Origin: Urechis unicinctus
Taxonomy: Eukaryota > Annelida > Polychaeta > Xenopneusta > Urechidae
Assembly (NCBI GenBank): GCA_034190875.2
Contig: CM067356.1
Coordinates: forward strand, 62,383,154 to 62,447,153
Length of the DNA stretch: 64,000 nucleotides
Direction of reading: 5' to 3'
The notes under the pieces were generated by a model that made no database searches, was not told where the DNA came from, and saw nothing but the letters and a program-made list of their open reading frames with translations. The position numbers and the translations under genes are program-made. Positions 62,361 through 64,000 of the stretch are shown one piece after another (the first letter of the stretch is position 1; each line of letters opens with the position of its first letter).

Positions 62361-64000
62361 TTCAATACATGGTTTTATTGGCAGATGCCCGTTCCTTAAT
62401 CAGTCAGGTTTGTTCGTTGTCAACCTTATTTGCTTTACACGATTAGCGAGATTGAAGAGGCCAAAAACAAGTAGTATCACATGAATACATCATCCCTCGA
62501 TCAATTGAAAACTCATTAGCGTAATTGAAAAAATGGGTTACCTCTTAGCGAATCAACGGCAACAACATGTTGTTTTTTTGGAAATTCAATCCAAAAGAAT
62601 TATACCTTTCACCATCAGCAAAATTGAAAAGGTGGCTCAATGTTTTGCCGAATATTATTGATCAGCGGAAAAAGGCTGACCTTGCCCTTTTCATCTTTTG
62701 CGGCCACATATTTACCTTTGGGCTGAATATTGTGTCGGTTAACAGAAGCAAAATCACTTCTCTTTTTACTGTCCAATTGATACTGTGGCAATATATTTTA
62801 CAGACCAAGTATGTTATAAGCCATCTCCGCATTTCCGGTCGGTTATTTTAAAATGGATTTGTTGGTGCTGCTTTATCATTGATATTGGCTTGTACGTGAT
62901 GATCAGACCGACACCTAAATAACAACGGCCACCAGTACAACACTTTCTTCAATACATCAAATCAAGTAACGCTAGTGTTATCATCATCAATCGACGTTGA
63001 TAATGTGTGCACCCAAATTATACTCCCAGTCGATGCTGCAAACATATTGACCTAAAGTGATGAATTTCCATAACTGCTGATAGCTGCGTTGAGCTTGTGA
63101 GAATTATCAATTAGAACATTTTAAGAACAGCAGTCTCATACATTATTTTGCATATTAATTGGAAATGATGCAGGACTTTGTAAAAATATCTTACACACAA
63201 ATGTGTAGAGTTTTGTGCGTTAATAAACCGAAGGCTTGGCAGATGTATTTTCGTTATATTAAGAATGCAAAGGTCGCTTGCTTTTATTTGTGTTAAGCTC
63301 AACACCTTCTTATGTTAATTTATTCGAGGGTTCGAAATATGTCGGTGTATCATGAGATAAATATGCTGATATAAACTGCTTAAAACGCCATACTGTGGCA
63401 GACGGCCCATCTGCGTTCATAGTGGCACCTGGTCCCCCGCCAAAAATCAAGAACGGCAAATATTTTGTTCCGTTTGTTGAGGCATACTTGCCTTATGGCA
63501 GAGAAGGTAATGATTAGAATACTAATATTTCCACAATGCTTCTGTGTTGTATTGGCACCAATGTATAAGGGTTTTTATCAGCGCAAGATATATGTTCCAT
63601 TTCTCGTGATATTCAAGAAAGCATCGATCCTTTGGGTGTCTTTTGTATTCTGTTATCTTACACTGCCAGCTGAATTGAAAAATTTGCATATGATAGAAGC
63701 ACTTTTACCACGTTCGTACAAAATTCATTCATTAAGGGATAACATAATTGAAATTATAGAAAAACATAGTAGAGCGTCCATTAGCTATATATAACATTTC
63801 AAAGCAGAAAGCATAGAACCACGCTATTGTCGCCTTTGTTATTCTCACAGGCTCAAAAACTATATGAAATGTCATGATAACCTTGAAGATCAATATATAT
63901 ATATTGGCCCAGTCTAATGCGCTTTACAGTCTTGCAAAAAGGGTTATAGCATACATAAATGTCAACAAACCTGTTCTTATATGACCACAAACGGAATACG

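Larger units (their letters stand above)
38278..64000. repeat. Higher-order repeat copy 2 (A'-B1'-B2', truncated by window)
   Basis: Second copy of the unit, in the same orientation and monomer order as copy 1. A' matches A and B1' matches B1. The B2' part begins late because 4.3 kb, the B1 tail plus the first 3.8 kb of B2, is deleted at 60282/60283. No counterpart of C is reached before the window ends. Indels relative to copy 1 go in both directions, so neither copy is simply ancestral: A' keeps 798 bp lost from A, and B1' keeps 1.1 kb lost from B1. Confidence 0.85.
60283..64000. repeat. Monomer B2' (partner of B2, cut by window end)
   Basis: Matches B2 from 25019 onward with an offset of about 35.0-35.3 kb. 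It keeps 62 bp (around ACTCAGATTTCTCGAGG at 60412) that B2 has lost near 25147. It has lost 236 bp at 60706-60707 and about 62 bp at 63230 relative to B2. It contains the box 1 copy at 62292. The frame 63465-63794 is the partner of 28438-28767. The window ends inside this unit. Confidence 0.82.

Noticed and set aside
1-64000. Transposable element or retrotransposon content
   Set aside because: I found no terminal inverted or long terminal repeats, poly(A) tails, target-site duplications or transposase/reverse transcriptase motifs. The repetitive structure is tandem, not dispersed.
1-64000. Telomeric arrays (TTAGGG-like)
   Set aside because: No run of two or more telomere-type units was seen on either strand.

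Overview
The window is 64 kb of A+T-rich DNA (sampled lines run from about 25% to the mid-40s % G+C) in which I can support no protein-coding gene, rRNA, tRNA or recognisable transposon. It has no long open frame apart from an artefact of a short tandem repeat, no ribosome-binding-site/operon layout, and CpG is not visibly depleted. Together these point to a eukaryotic non-coding chromosomal region such as heterochromatin, a centromeric or subtelomeric block, or a non-coding organellar or accessory chromosome, in a lineage without strong CpG methylation loss. I cannot name the taxon from sequence alone.

Nearly everything here is repeat, nested at four scales. (1) A 28-bp tandem satellite of about 37 copies lies at 22327-23359. 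(2) Ancient diverged sub-repeats of roughly 4-5 kb are recognisable by three landmark boxes: box 1, a GC-rich dyad box seen 10 times; box 2, a region around TACGATCAACT seen at least 10 times; and box 3, the satellite-progenitor site seen 8 times outside the array. (3) Monomers of about 13-14 kb when full length are A (1-13342), B1 (13343-21170, right end missing), B2 (21171-29735, left end missing), C (29736-38277, internally deleted), A' (38278-52227), B1' (52228-60282) and B2' (60283-64000, cut by the window edge). (4) A higher-order repeat of about 38-39 kb: A pairs with A', B1 with B1' and B2 with B2' at high identity (mid to high 90s % by eye), while neighbouring monomers differ far more (about 90% in the best short stretches, much lower elsewhere). 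This is the logic of alpha-satellite higher-order arrays, but with gene-sized monomers.

The two higher-order copies differ by discrete deletions, several with short microhomology at the junction: 798 bp and 17 bp in A, 1,112 bp in B1, and 4,333 bp (which removes the satellite) and 236 bp in the second copy. They also differ by at least two patches in A' where homology to A breaks into short, deleted and re-ordered blocks. C carries a unique, more GC-rich segment of about 1 kb (31166-32222) that replaces about 5 kb of monomer and has no relative elsewhere in the window. It is the best place to look for a captured gene fragment or foreign DNA, although I could not demonstrate coding.

The clearest evolutionary story is the satellite. 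The unexpanded site in A and A' has a CACGAT/CATGAT direct repeat spaced by exactly 28 bp, the satellite period, so the array appears to have been born by amplification at that site.

Limits: alignments were made by eye, breakpoints are good to a few bases where quoted as junctions and to tens of bases elsewhere, and identities are estimates.
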